The notes under the pieces: generated by a model | Seen by the model: the letters and a program-made list of their open reading frames with translations, nothing else | Database searches by the model: none | What the model was told of the DNA's origin: nothing | In this document: positions 1 through 7,290 of the stretch, piece by piece | How positions within the stretch are numbered: position 1 is the stretch's first letter | Layout: each line of letters begins with the position of its first letter | Assembly: GCA_903887975.1 (NCBI GenBank) | Contig: CAISSD010000147.1 | Coordinates: 1 to 12,436, forward strand | Source: an uncultured Legionellaceae bacterium | GTDB taxonomy: Bacteria > Pseudomonadota > Gammaproteobacteria > Legionellales > Legionellaceae | Reading direction: 5' to 3' | Length of the DNA stretch: 12,436 nt | Translations under genes and position numbers: made by a program

Positions 1-765
1 ACCTGTTTTGGTGACTGATGCGATGATGGTTTCTATGTCCAATGGTTTGATGCTGGCAACATCAATCACATCACAGGTTATGCCTTCATCACGCAATTGT
101 TTTGCGGCCTGCAATGTTTCATGAATACTGGCACCCCAGCTGATGAGGGTTAAATCTTCGCCTTGTTGTAGGGTAAAACAACGACCCAAAGGGAGCGCGA
201 TGCCGTCATCAAGAACAGGTTGTTTTTTAAGACGATAAATGCGTTTTGGTTCTAAAAAAAGCACCGGATCAGGATTTCGAATGGCTGCCAGTAAAAGGCC
301 ATAAGCACGTTTGGGTGAAGAAGGAATCACAACCTGTAGTCCAGGAATATGCGCAAACAAAGCTTCAGTGCTCTCAGAATGATGTTCTGGTGCTCGAATA
401 CCGCCACCAAAAGGTGCACGAAATACCAAGGGGCAATGTAATCGTCCTCGAGTCCGGTTGCGCATGCGCGCGGCATGACTAATGATTTGATTCATGGCTG
501 GGTAAATAAAACCCATGAATTGAAATTCCGCCACAGGTTTTAGGCCTTGCGTGGACATGCCAATGGCAAGCCCTGCAATCATCGACTCAGCCAATGGGGT
601 GTCAAACACGCGACGACTGCCAAAACGCTCCTGAAGACCGGCTGTTGCGCGAAATACACCGCCATTTTTGCCAACATCTTCACCAAAAATGACAACGTTA
701 TCATCATGCGCCAATTCATACGCTAAGGCTTGGTTAACGGCTTCGACCAAAGTTACATCAGGCAT
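1..765 (-). CDS. pdhB: Pyruvate-type dehydrogenase E1 component, beta subunit (partial, C-terminus off the left edge)
   Basis: Beta subunit of the heterotetrameric, thiamine-diphosphate-dependent E1 of a 2-oxo acid dehydrogenase complex, most likely pyruvate dehydrogenase (pyruvate to acetyl-CoA, cytoplasm). The frame is open for 255 codons from ATG 765 to base 1; E1-beta proteins are usually about 325 residues, so roughly 70 C-terminal residues are missing. The start reads MPDVTLVEAVNQAL, followed by family landmarks: FGEDVGKNGGVF, DTPLAESMIAGLAIGMS, AEFQFMGFIYPA, FRAPFGGG and HHSESTEALFAHIPGLQVV, with LEPKRIYR and ISWGA further on. The ATG lies inside the end of pdhA (8 nt overlap, ATGCCTGA), and GGAGGA just upstream in the pdhA coding sequence can serve as ribosome binding site, so the two are translationally coupled. 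An E2 gene probably follows outside the window. A branched-chain (BkdAB) or acetoin (AcoAB) specificity cannot be excluded from sequence alone. Confidence 0.93.
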   Translation of the reverse strand, partial: MPDVTLVEAVNQALAYELAHDDNVVIFGEDVGKNGGVFRATAGLQERFGSRRVFDTPLAESMIAGLAIGMSTQGLKPVAEFQFMGFIYPAMNQIISHAARMRNRTRGRLHCPLVFRAPFGGGIRAPEHHSESTEALFAHIPGLQVVIPSSPKRAYGLLLAAIRNPDPVLFLEPKRIYRLKKQPVLDDGIALPLGRCFTLQQGEDLTLISWGASIHETLQAAKQLRDEGITCDVIDVASIKPLDIETIIASVTKTG

Positions 766-1834
766 GAAATGCTTCCTCCATCAACATGGTTCGCTGTTCG
801 ATTAAATCATCAGGCAGTTTGGCGTAGAGATAATCAAACATCGTATTGGGTTCTTGAGGTCGCGTTTGTAAAAATGTCTCGACCTCTCGTTGTATTAATG
901 CCAAACATTCATGCTCGATGCGCGTATGCAGTGACGCATTTAAAATTTGTTGTTGTTCGAGATGGATTTTAAAACGATGCAAGGGTTCGTTAAGATGGGC
1001 GGCTTCAACATCAATTTTTGGTTGATAGCGGGTGGCATCATCGGCGGTGGTGTGATCAGACAACCGATAGGATACGGCTTCAATGAGGGTTGGCCCCTGA
1101 CCATTTCTTGCTTTTTCAATACATTCTTTAAATACTTGAGTCAATGCAAAGATGTCATTGCCATCCACTTGAATGCCTTCAAAACCTGCAGCAATTGCTT
1201 TTTGTGCTAAGGTTTGTGTTTTTGTTTGTTGATGAAGTGGTACAGAAATGGCCCATTGATTGTTGTTGATGACAAAAACCAAAGGTAAATTCCAAAGGCC
1301 TGCAACGTTGATGGCTTCATAAAAATCGCCTTCAGACGTTCCACCATCACCAATGGAAACCACGGCAACACGTGGCTCTTGGCGGTATTGTAATGCAAAA
1401 GCAATCCCTGCTGCGTGTAAACATTGCGACGCAATGGGAACACAAATGGGGAGATCTTCTGCGTTATTGGCATAGGCACTACCTCGCTCATCACCACCCC
1501 AAAATTGAAGCAACTCAGAAATGCGCACACCACGCTGCAATTGTGTTGCATAATCTCGGTAGTAAGGGATAAAAACATCATCATCGTTCATGGCATAGCC
1601 CAAAGCCGTGCCAATGGCTTCTTGACCATAAATGGGTGCGTAGGTTCCAATTTTACCGGTGCGTTGTAAGGCAATGGCTTTTTTATCGAATAATCTTGTG
1701 AGCAACATGGTTTGATAAAGTTTTAACAGTGTTTTTGGATCGTTGGTCCATTCAGGCAGCAGATTTTTGATTTGCCCATGCTGATTTAGATGTTGCACAT
1801 AAGCAATCTCAAATTGAGCAATGGTTTGAGACAC
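758..1834 (-). CDS. pdhA: Pyruvate-type dehydrogenase E1 component, alpha subunit
   Basis: Alpha subunit of the two-subunit E1; with PdhB it binds thiamine diphosphate and decarboxylates the 2-oxo acid, passing the acyl group to lipoyl-E2. The 358 residues match the usual family length. The ThDP/Mg motif runs from GDGG at about 162-165 to NNNQWA at about 190-195. Also present are GTYAPIYGQEA (63-73), the YYRDYA segment (91-96), CLHAAGIAFAL (138-148) and the phosphorylation-loop-like segment RLSDHTTADDATRY (257-270). The start is a GTG at 1834; it is preferred because AAGG lies 8 nt upstream (1843-1846) and the N-terminus then has normal length. It is first in a pdhA-pdhB unit with an 8 nt overlap. 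The 66 bases upstream separate it from the U-box-like gene on the same strand, so co-transcription with that gene is possible. Pyruvate is the default substrate assignment; a branched-chain 2-oxo acid is the main alternative. Confidence 0.93.
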   Translation of the reverse strand: MSQTIAQFEIAYVQHLNQHGQIKNLLPEWTNDPKTLLKLYQTMLLTRLFDKKAIALQRTGKIGTYAPIYGQEAIGTALGYAMNDDDVFIPYYRDYATQLQRGVRISELLQFWGGDERGSAYANNAEDLPICVPIASQCLHAAGIAFALQYRQEPRVAVVSIGDGGTSEGDFYEAINVAGLWNLPLVFVINNNQWAISVPLHQQTKTQTLAQKAIAAGFEGIQVDGNDIFALTQVFKECIEKARNGQGPTLIEAVSYRLSDHTTADDATRYQPKIDVEAAHLNEPLHRFKIHLEQQQILNASLHTRIEHECLALIQREVETFLQTRPQEPNTMFDYLYAKLPDDLIEQRTMLMEEAFHA

Positions 1835-1900
1835 GATGTTGACCTTATCGATGGTTTTTATTGCCCATAGGATACCGATTAATTGATTAAAACAACAGTA

Positions 1901-2425
1901 TTAAAATGAATGTCGTCGTTGATAAGGGTGGGGCTCGTCTTCGAAAGTGCAGATTTCATTGTTTTGAGGTTTGGTGATGAGCGTATTGATTTGTGCTGCA
2001 ATTTGGTTTAATTCTTGGCTAAAGCCTATGCTTGGTCTTGTGCTGTCTAAATAATATGGATGCTGAACATAACGCATTTCGTCAGAAGGATTGTTGGACA
2101 TTGGTTCGTTGGTTATGGGATCTTTGGGCGCAATTCTAAGCCATGCTTCAAAAGACGCCTTGTCATAAACCGTACTTTTTGTTGCAATACCTTTAACCAT
2201 TTTAAACACAATAATTTTGTCTTCTGGGGATGGTTGTTCAGCTTTAATGCAGCATACGCCCTCATCTAAATATTTTTTTAAAGTTTCGTATTTGTAACAC
2301 AAAGCCGTAACCCTAAAATCCTTATGGTTTTTAAGCAATCCTAGCGTTTCTTTGGATAATGGTTGATGATGGTGGATGATATTGTATTGTTCAACTTCAG
2401 TCAGTTTTAGTTCGTCGAGCGTCAT
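1901..2425 (-). CDS. Hypothetical protein with a possible U-box/NleG-like domain; candidate effector
   Basis: I do not recognise this 174-residue protein as a named family. It has no signal peptide or membrane segment and should be soluble. Residues about 58-110 resemble a U-box (the RING-like E3 ubiquitin-ligase fold without zinc). There is a CCI at 58-60 where U-box/NleG proteins have a C-P-I-type start, IIVFK at 71-75, then STVYDKASFEAWL at 84-96 and DPITNEPM at 102-109. The second half has the Y-D-x-x-x-[IF]-E-x-[WH]-L ... D-P-[IV]-T-x-x-P-[ML] pattern that I recall from CHIP-type U-boxes and bacterial NleG proteins. The C-terminal 18 residues contain E157, E162, D163 and E164, an acidic cluster placed like the E-block of Dot/Icm substrates. 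ATG 2425 has only a weak purine-rich upstream stretch (AAAGTAAAAATCA). It lies 66 bases upstream of pdhA on the same strand. That it is a coding gene is likely; the E3 function is inference from motif spacing, and chance resemblance remains possible. Confidence 0.7.
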   Translation of the reverse strand: MTLDELKLTEVEQYNIIHHHQPLSKETLGLLKNHKDFRVTALCYKYETLKKYLDEGVCCIKAEQPSPEDKIIVFKMVKGIATKSTVYDKASFEAWLRIAPKDPITNEPMSNNPSDEMRYVQHPYYLDSTRPSIGFSQELNQIAAQINTLITKPQNNEICTFEDEPHPYQRRHSF

Positions 2426-2579
2426 GATTGATTTTTACTTTTGAACGTTAAGCCACAAGGCGAGCAAATCGTAACAAAATTTTTCATCACAGACAATCAC
2501 ACATAAAAAAATTTGCAAAAAGAGTTTAATGCAGGGATGATGAGCTTTATTCGTGTTGATTGTATCAAAGGTGTTGTTT

Positions 2580-3572
2580 ATGTTTTATAGAATGTGTTTG
2601 GTTTTTTTAGGTATGATGGGTTGTTCGATGGTTTTGTTTGCGGATGATGCTTTGTTAAAACGCGCTGATGCGCAACAATTTATCAAAGCCATGGTTCGTG
2701 AGCATCAATTTGATCGAAAACAATTACAATATATTTTGAAAGAGGCAAAATTTCAGCCGCAAATTATTGAATCCATGGAAAAACCCTATGAAAAAAAAAC
2801 CTGGGATCAATACAAAGCTTTGTTTTTAACGCCACAAAGAGTTGCTGCTGGGGTTGATTTTTGGCGGCAAAACAGGCAGGTTTTAGCCCGTACCGAAGAG
2901 CAGTATGGTGTTCCTGCTTCGATGATTGTGGCCATAGTCGGTGTTGAAACGTTATATGGCAAAAATCAAGGACATTATCGTGTTTTGGATGCGCTAACAA
3001 CACTGGCGTTTTATTACCCCAAACGGTCAGCATTTTTTACCAAAGAATTAAAAGAATATTTATTGTTGTGTCGCGAAAATCATGTTTCTGCGACTTATTA
3101 TTTGGGTTCTTATGCAGGAGCCATCGGAAAACCACAGTTTATGCCGAGTAGTTATCGGTTTTATGCAGTGGATTATAGTGGCAATGGACACACAGATTTA
3201 ATGCATGAAGACCAAGATGTGATTGCCAGTGTTGCCAATTATTTTCATCAACATGGTTGGCACATGCATGATGCAGTGGTTCAACCATTAAGTTTCAATT
3301 CCAGGCAAATAAGTTCACTACAAACCAATACCAAAAATCCCAATTATACCTACAAGCATTTGGTTCATATGGGCCTTAAAAGCACGGAACCTGTGGTGCA
3401 TGGTGTTGATAAAGTCGGCGTAATTGAATTGATGACCCCCAAAGGACAAGAGTATTGGTTGGCGCACCCTAATTTTTATGTGATTACCCGTTACAATACC
3501 AGTCCACAATATGCTTTGGTGGTGTATTTGCTGGCACAAGAACTAAGGCAGCATTATCATGCCACAACCTAA
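2580..3572 (+). CDS. mltB: Lytic murein transglycosylase, MltB family
   Basis: Periplasmic or lipid-anchored enzyme that cleaves the glycan chain of peptidoglycan non-hydrolytically, leaving 1,6-anhydro-muramyl ends. Numbered from ATG 2580 (330 aa), the catalytic Glu is E123 in GVETLYGKNQG. Further family blocks are SYAGAIGKPQFMPSSYRFYA (177-196), DYSGNGHTDLM (198-208), VANYFHQHGW (218-227) and ITRYNTSPQYA (302-312) near the C-terminus. ATG 2580 is chosen over the in-frame GTG 2553 because AAAGG (2566-2570) sits 9 nt upstream and the protein then begins directly with a signal peptide. That signal could end at C15 (MMGC, a poor lipobox) or after A21 (VLFA-DD), so lipoprotein status is unclear. 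gspL starts 18 nt after the stop on the same strand. A transglycosylase co-transcribed with T2SS genes could help open the peptidoglycan for the secretion apparatus; that link is inferred from position only. Confidence 0.92.
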   Translation: MFYRMCLVFLGMMGCSMVLFADDALLKRADAQQFIKAMVREHQFDRKQLQYILKEAKFQPQIIESMEKPYEKKTWDQYKALFLTPQRVAAGVDFWRQNRQVLARTEEQYGVPASMIVAIVGVETLYGKNQGHYRVLDALTTLAFYYPKRSAFFTKELKEYLLLCRENHVSATYYLGSYAGAIGKPQFMPSSYRFYAVDYSGNGHTDLMHEDQDVIASVANYFHQHGWHMHDAVVQPLSFNSRQISSLQTNTKNPNYTYKHLVHMGLKSTEPVVHGVDKVGVIELMTPKGQEYWLAHPNFYVITRYNTSPQYALVVYLLAQELRQHYHATT

Positions 3573-3590
3573 ACCCATGAGTATGTTGTG

Positions 3591-4736
3591 ATGAGCACCT
3601 GTTTTTTGTTCATTAAAGAATATCCATCAGAATGTGTTTCGTGTGTTCGCGCTTCTGAAACAAAAGAGCCGCTGTTGGTTGAAACATTGGCATGGACTGA
3701 GATTGCCGCTTGGCAAAAAACAGATAAAACCATGATTGTGTTGACTGCAGAGCGATGTGGTCTTTTTGATGTGGCTTTACCCAAGCTTTCGATGGCAAAA
3801 TTACGTGCTGCCATCCCTTATGCTTTAGAAGAAAAAGTGGCGCAAAATGTTTCTGAGATGCATTTTGCATTGGACGATTCAGCAAAAGCCTCACGATTGG
3901 TGGTTGCCATTGATGCATCTTGGTTCAGGATGCTTATTGATGCATTACACGCAGCCAACATTCAATTTGAGGGCGTGACGTTGGATTGGTTTGCATTAAA
4001 AACAAACGAGGCGTGTTTGACCAAGACCAGTTTTTTGGTTCATGATGAAGATTTTAAGGGTGCATTAAGTATTGATGCGCTTGATGTGTATTTCAAGCGA
4101 TGTGCTGAAAAACCGACGATTTATGCATTTAAAAACAGTATGGCTGTGGATTCAAATTTACCTGTGGTTCGGATTCAAGTGAATGATGAGGCTTGGATTG
4201 CAGAGCGTTTGCAGGAGCATCCTTGGATTAATCTTTGCCAAGGCGTTTTTGCACCACGACATCAAAAACAAACGTGGATTTTTGGTCCTTATTTGAGTGC
4301 TTTATTGTTGGGGTGTGTGTTGTTGTTGCTGGTGGTGAATCCATTGATTCAAATTCATGGGTTAAATCGACAGCTTTTGGTGTTGGACAAAGAAATTGCC
4401 ACAATTTATAAAGATTTTTTCCCAAAAGCCACAGAAGTTTTACAACCTGAACTGCAAATCAAGCAATGGATTCGTCAACACGCGGGTGCTGATGAAGATT
4501 CTTTTTGGCATGTTTTAAATCAGTTGGCGCATGTCATTGAGTTAAAGACCATGACCATTAAAAAATTAAATTTTAATGACCAGGTTTTTCTTGTTTCATT
4601 GGATGCTCAGTCGTTTGAGGTGTTGAATAAGTTACAACAAGATTTGAAAAAAGCAGGGCTAGTGGTGAAACAAATTCAAGCCAAGTTACAACATGGGCAG
4701 GTGGTGGCGACATTGGAGTTGCGTGATGAAACTTGA
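3591..4736 (+). CDS. gspL: Type II secretion system protein GspL
   Basis: Inner-membrane platform protein of the type II secretion system; its cytoplasmic actin-like domain recruits the GspE ATPase and its periplasmic part binds GspM. The product is 381 aa from ATG 3591. Residues about 1-225 form the cytoplasmic domain, with the hallmark PYALEEKVAQNVSEMHFAL near residues 77-95 and NLCQGVFAP near 214-222. One membrane segment follows at about 232-250 (YLSALLLGCVLLLLVVNPL), then a short coiled-coil-like stretch and a ferredoxin-like periplasmic domain to the C-terminus. The start is uncertain: GTG 3588 lies directly before the ATG, and neither has a clear Shine-Dalgarno, so coupling to upstream translation is likely. 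gspM begins inside its last codons. No other gsp gene is in view, which matches my recollection that Legionella lspLM is unlinked to the other lsp loci. Confidence 0.92.
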   Translation: MSTCFLFIKEYPSECVSCVRASETKEPLLVETLAWTEIAAWQKTDKTMIVLTAERCGLFDVALPKLSMAKLRAAIPYALEEKVAQNVSEMHFALDDSAKASRLVVAIDASWFRMLIDALHAANIQFEGVTLDWFALKTNEACLTKTSFLVHDEDFKGALSIDALDVYFKRCAEKPTIYAFKNSMAVDSNLPVVRIQVNDEAWIAERLQEHPWINLCQGVFAPRHQKQTWIFGPYLSALLLGCVLLLLVVNPLIQIHGLNRQLLVLDKEIATIYKDFFPKATEVLQPELQIKQWIRQHAGADEDSFWHVLNQLAHVIELKTMTIKKLNFNDQVFLVSLDAQSFEVLNKLQQDLKKAGLVVKQIQAKLQHGQVVATLELRDET

Positions 4737-5208
4737 TTGGCGCTCCATGTGGCAAAAATTAAGCAGTCGAGAGCGTTGGATGCTGGTCGGCGTTGGCGTC
4801 ATTTGTTTTTTGGTTTTATTTTATGAGGGGGTTTATGGTCCTTTGATGCAAAAGCTCAATCATCAAAAGCAACAATTGTTGATTCATCAACAGTCCTTGG
4901 CATGGCTGCAACAAGTGCATTATTTAGCGAAAAGTCCGAAAAACATTCAAAAAATACCGCCCAATGATGTATTGACGGTGTTGGCCAAGCAGTTGAATGC
5001 GTCTTCATTCAAACCTTTTCCATATCAATTGGATCAAACCGAGCAAGGTGATGTTCAATTGTCGTTTGAGAACATTGCTTATGGCTTGTGTATGGAATGG
5101 CTTTGGGCTTTAACACAACATTATGTCCTAAACATTAAGCAACTAGACATGCAACAAACCAAAACACCAGGCGTTATTAACGTTCGAATGGTGCTGCATT
5201 TTTCTTAA
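4726..5208 (+). CDS. gspM: Type II secretion system protein GspM
   Basis: Small bitopic inner-membrane protein that stabilises GspL in the type II secretion platform. From ATG 4726 it is 160 residues: a short cytoplasmic N-terminus with the family-typical SSRERWML (13-20), one membrane helix at about 19-38 (MLVGVGVICFLVLFYEGVYG), a coiled-coil-like QKLNHQKQQLLIHQQSLAWLQQ region (42-63) and a C-terminal periplasmic domain. The ATG at 4726 is preferred over an upstream in-frame ATG at 4693 because GGAG (4715-4718) sits 7 nt before it, it gives the usual 11 nt overlap with the end of gspL, and the extra residues would be shadow translation of gspL. Sequence conservation in GspM is low, so the assignment rests on length, topology and pairing with GspL. 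Confidence 0.88.
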   Translation: MKLDWRSMWQKLSSRERWMLVGVGVICFLVLFYEGVYGPLMQKLNHQKQQLLIHQQSLAWLQQVHYLAKSPKNIQKIPPNDVLTVLAKQLNASSFKPFPYQLDQTEQGDVQLSFENIAYGLCMEWLWALTQHYVLNIKQLDMQQTKTPGVINVRMVLHFS

Positions 5209-5211
5209 AAT

Positions 5212-5760
5212 TTAATCTTGAACCGTTTTCCAAGTCACGATGCTTGCTTGGTGTTGTAAATCTTCTGGTAATTCATGCAGTGCTTTTGCTGCGGCTTCAG
5301 CACTTTGGTAGCTACCATACAAACCTTTGTAGTACGCTTTGTGTTGGTGTTCATATTTAATCTCAGCCATACGTGCTTTTTTGGGTGCTTGAGACAATGT
5401 TTTGGCAACATCTAAAGCGTGGCTGCTGTTTGCCAGCTCGAGTGTGTAACCGTTCGGATCTTGTTGGCTTATCCAGAATGAATCCATGTCTTTGGCGGGT
5501 GTTGGGGTTTGTGTTGGCGTATTATTCTGGATCATGGTTTTTGACTGAACTTCGGTTATGGGCATATCTTGCATCGTTGAGTAACTGGAATAACTGGTGT
5601 TTTCGTAACTTTCCGGATAAAGTTGAGAAGGATTGGTGGTGTTCATGCCACTATAGGGGCTATAAGATGCTGGCATCATTGATGAGCCATTCCAGGTCGC
5701 GCATGAAGCAATTAAAATGGATGATGAGGCCATAATAAGGGTTTTGATGATTGGGTGCAT
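5212..5760 (-). CDS. Outer-membrane lipoprotein with C-terminal SPOR domain
   Basis: Predicted lipoprotein of 182 aa that probably binds denuded peptidoglycan, the usual ligand of SPOR domains, often at division sites. The N-terminal signal has a good lipobox, I17-A18-S19-C20, and residue +2 is Ala, compatible with sorting to the outer membrane. Residues about 25-100 are low-complexity and rich in Ser, Tyr, Thr, Pro and Met, a flexible tether. Residues about 103-178 look like a SPOR domain: YTLELANSSHALDVAKTL, then YYKGLYGSYQSAEAAAKAL (143-161) and a terminal IVTW strand. ATG 5760 has a strong Shine-Dalgarno, AAGGAG (5766-5771), 5 nt upstream. It converges with gspM with a 3 nt gap and diverges from dgt. 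DamX, RlpA and FtsN also carry SPOR domains, but this protein lacks the RlpA barrel and a membrane anchor of the FtsN type, so I give no symbol. Confidence 0.85.
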   Translation of the reverse strand: MHPIIKTLIMASSSILIASCATWNGSSMMPASYSPYSGMNTTNPSQLYPESYENTSYSSYSTMQDMPITEVQSKTMIQNNTPTQTPTPAKDMDSFWISQQDPNGYTLELANSSHALDVAKTLSQAPKKARMAEIKYEHQHKAYYKGLYGSYQSAEAAAKALHELPEDLQHQASIVTWKTVQD

Positions 5761-5791
5761 GATGGCTCCTTGTGAAGCGTATTCTTTTAGG

Positions 5792-5798
5792 TATTATC
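5792..5798. promoter_or_regulatory. Candidate bidirectional -10 element between SPOR lipoprotein and dGTPase genes
   Basis: In the 69-base divergent gap, TATTAT (5792-5797) reads as a -10 on the plus strand, with TTGTGA (5770-5775) as a -35 at 16 nt spacing, towards dgt. The complement of 5793-5798 reads GATAAT, a -10 towards the lipoprotein gene, without a recognisable -35. Both predicted transcripts would have leaders of about 26 nt. This is pattern matching by eye. Confidence 0.4.
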
Positions 5799-5829
5799 TG
5801 CCGTATTGAAATAAACTTGAGGTTTTTTT

Positions 5830-7158
5830 ATGTGGACCAATCGATTGTCGGGACAAGATCACCAACGGGGTAGTCAAGATCATCGTGATCCCTACGAGCG
5901 CGATCGAACGCGTGTGATTCATTGCCCGGCCTTTCGCCGTTTACAACGTAAAACACAAATTTTAGGCACGGATGAAGGTGATTTTCATCGCACGCGCTTG
6001 ACCCATTCGTTGGAGGTGGCCTCCATTGGCTCAAGTATTGTGCGTTATTTGTCAATGAGCTCAAAAATTCGTGATTGGTCTGGTTTGTTGCCCACTCAAG
6101 ATTTAATCAATGTGATTTGCTTGTTGCATGATATTGGTCATCCACCCTTTGGCCATGGTGGTGAAGTCGCTTTGAATTTTAAAATGAGGAAATTTGGTGG
6201 TTTTGAAGGCAATGCACAGACTTTGCGCTTGCTCACGCATTTGGAAAACAGCTATGGTCCTTATGGACTGGATTTGACTCGGCGTGCGTTGCTTGGGATT
6301 TTGAAATATCCCGTTTCACGCAGTCAGGTGGTGGCCAAAGTCATGCCTGATCTTGTTGAAACCATGAACAGCACCATTCGAATTAATGATTGGATTCCAC
6401 CAAAATCTTATTTTGATTGTGATGAATCTTATGTGGCGTGGATTTTAGAGCCACTTTCACCGTCTGATCGGCAATTGTTTCAATCTTTATCTGTGAAGCC
6501 TCAAAAACACCAACATGGCAAAAGTGCTTATCACGGATTTGATTGCTCCATTATGGATATTGCCGATGATATTGCTTATGGTGTGCATGATTTAGAGGAT
6601 GCGATTCATTTGCGATTGATTCAGCGTGCACAGCTGGATACGGGCGAATTTCGTCAGTTGTTGGTGGATGCACGCTTGTTGTCGAATCCTGAAGTGCTTT
6701 TGGATGCTTTGTTTGATGATGCCATTGATGTGCGTAAAAAAGCCATTGGTGAAATGGTGAATTATTTAATCACTGCAACAGAAGTAAGTTTGGTGCATGA
6801 TGACTTTCAAAATCAAATGTTGAAATACAACGTGACCTTGCTACCAGAAGCCAAGGCATTGTTGGCTTACTTGGTGCAATGCGTTTATCGTTTTGTGATT
6901 GACTCTCAAGAAGCACGAACTTTTGAATATGGTGGGCAAACGGTGGTGCTGCGTTTGTTTGAGGCGTTGAGTTCAAATCCGGCCAGTTTATTGGATCATA
7001 AAAATCGACTGTTGTTTGAAAGGGCCATACAGAACGATGAAGCCAGTGGTATGCGTGTGATTTGTGACTACATTGCCAACATGACGGATGAATATGCTTA
7101 TCGCATGCACGAACGTTTGTTTGGGTTTAATACCCGAACCATATTCGAAAGGCTTTAG
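5830..7158 (+). CDS. dgt: dGTPase-family HD-domain deoxynucleotide triphosphohydrolase
   Basis: Cytoplasmic HD-superfamily enzyme that hydrolyses dGTP (or other dNTPs) to the deoxynucleoside and triphosphate, adjusting dNTP pools. The 442 residues show the family pattern: DHRDPYERDRTRVIHCPAFR (17-36), LQRKTQILG (38-46), RTRLTHSLEVASIG (54-67, metal ligand H59), the HD pair H100-D101 in LLHDIGHPPFGHGGE and the later ligand region MDIADDIAYGVHDLEDA (242-258). ATG 5830 is preceded by GAGG (5819-5822) at 7 nt spacing. The length and N-terminus (MW..R.SG..) match the roughly 440-residue subgroup that annotation pipelines call anti-phage dGTPase, after work showing that related enzymes deplete dNTPs during infection. 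Here it stands alone between a lipoprotein gene and tRNA genes, so a housekeeping role is just as possible. Confidence 0.9.
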   Translation: MWTNRLSGQDHQRGSQDHRDPYERDRTRVIHCPAFRRLQRKTQILGTDEGDFHRTRLTHSLEVASIGSSIVRYLSMSSKIRDWSGLLPTQDLINVICLLHDIGHPPFGHGGEVALNFKMRKFGGFEGNAQTLRLLTHLENSYGPYGLDLTRRALLGILKYPVSRSQVVAKVMPDLVETMNSTIRINDWIPPKSYFDCDESYVAWILEPLSPSDRQLFQSLSVKPQKHQHGKSAYHGFDCSIMDIADDIAYGVHDLEDAIHLRLIQRAQLDTGEFRQLLVDARLLSNPEVLLDALFDDAIDVRKKAIGEMVNYLITATEVSLVHDDFQNQMLKYNVTLLPEAKALLAYLVQCVYRFVIDSQEARTFEYGGQTVVLRLFEALSSNPASLLDHKNRLLFERAIQNDEASGMRVICDYIANMTDEYAYRMHERLFGFNTRTIFERL

Positions 7159-7180
7159 AATAAGATAACCCTAAGCCTTT
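7148..7180. terminator. Imperfect inverted repeat, possible bidirectional terminator between dgt and the tRNA cluster
   Basis: AAAGGCTTTAG (7148-7158) is complementary to CTAAGCCTTT (7171-7180) with one bulged base, around a 12 nt loop. It covers the last codons of dgt and ends at the 3' end of the first tRNA-Glu. There is no clear T-tract after the stem on either strand apart from the TTT within the arms, so rho-independent termination is only a possibility. Confidence 0.35.
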
Positions 7181-7255
7181 GGCGTCCCCAAGGGGATTCG
7201 AACCCCTGTTATCGCCGTGAAAGGGCGGTGTCCTAGGCCTCTAGACGATGGGGAC
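7180..7255 (-). tRNA. tRNA-Glu (anticodon TTC), distal copy
   Basis: 76 nt cloverleaf on the minus strand with the 3' CCA encoded. The acceptor stem is GTCCCCA/TGGGGAC with discriminator G73. The D arm contains TCTAGAGGCC, the anticodon loop is CTTTCAC (anticodon TTC), and the T arm is AGGGG-TTCGAAT-CCCCT. It decodes GAA and GAG. The sequence is identical to the copy at 7291-7366. The anticodon stem has a C27-A43 mismatch where E. coli, as I recall, has C-G. It is the last gene of an Ala-Glu-Glu tRNA cluster. Confidence 0.97.
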
Positions 7256-7290
7256 CTGGATCTATATGTTGAATCAAAAAACGCCTAAAA

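Noticed and set aside
246..482. 78-codon plus-strand frame at the left edge
   Set aside because: It is antisense to pdhB, whose frame is continuous and strongly conserved across this stretch.
1207..1584. 125-codon minus-strand frame inside pdhA
   Set aside because: It lies in another frame of the conserved TPP-binding region of pdhA and has no independent coding evidence.
5373..5735. 120-codon plus-strand frame across the SPOR lipoprotein gene
   Set aside because: The minus-strand frame has a lipobox, a strong Shine-Dalgarno and a SPOR-like domain; the plus-strand product is Trp/Cys-rich with no domain.
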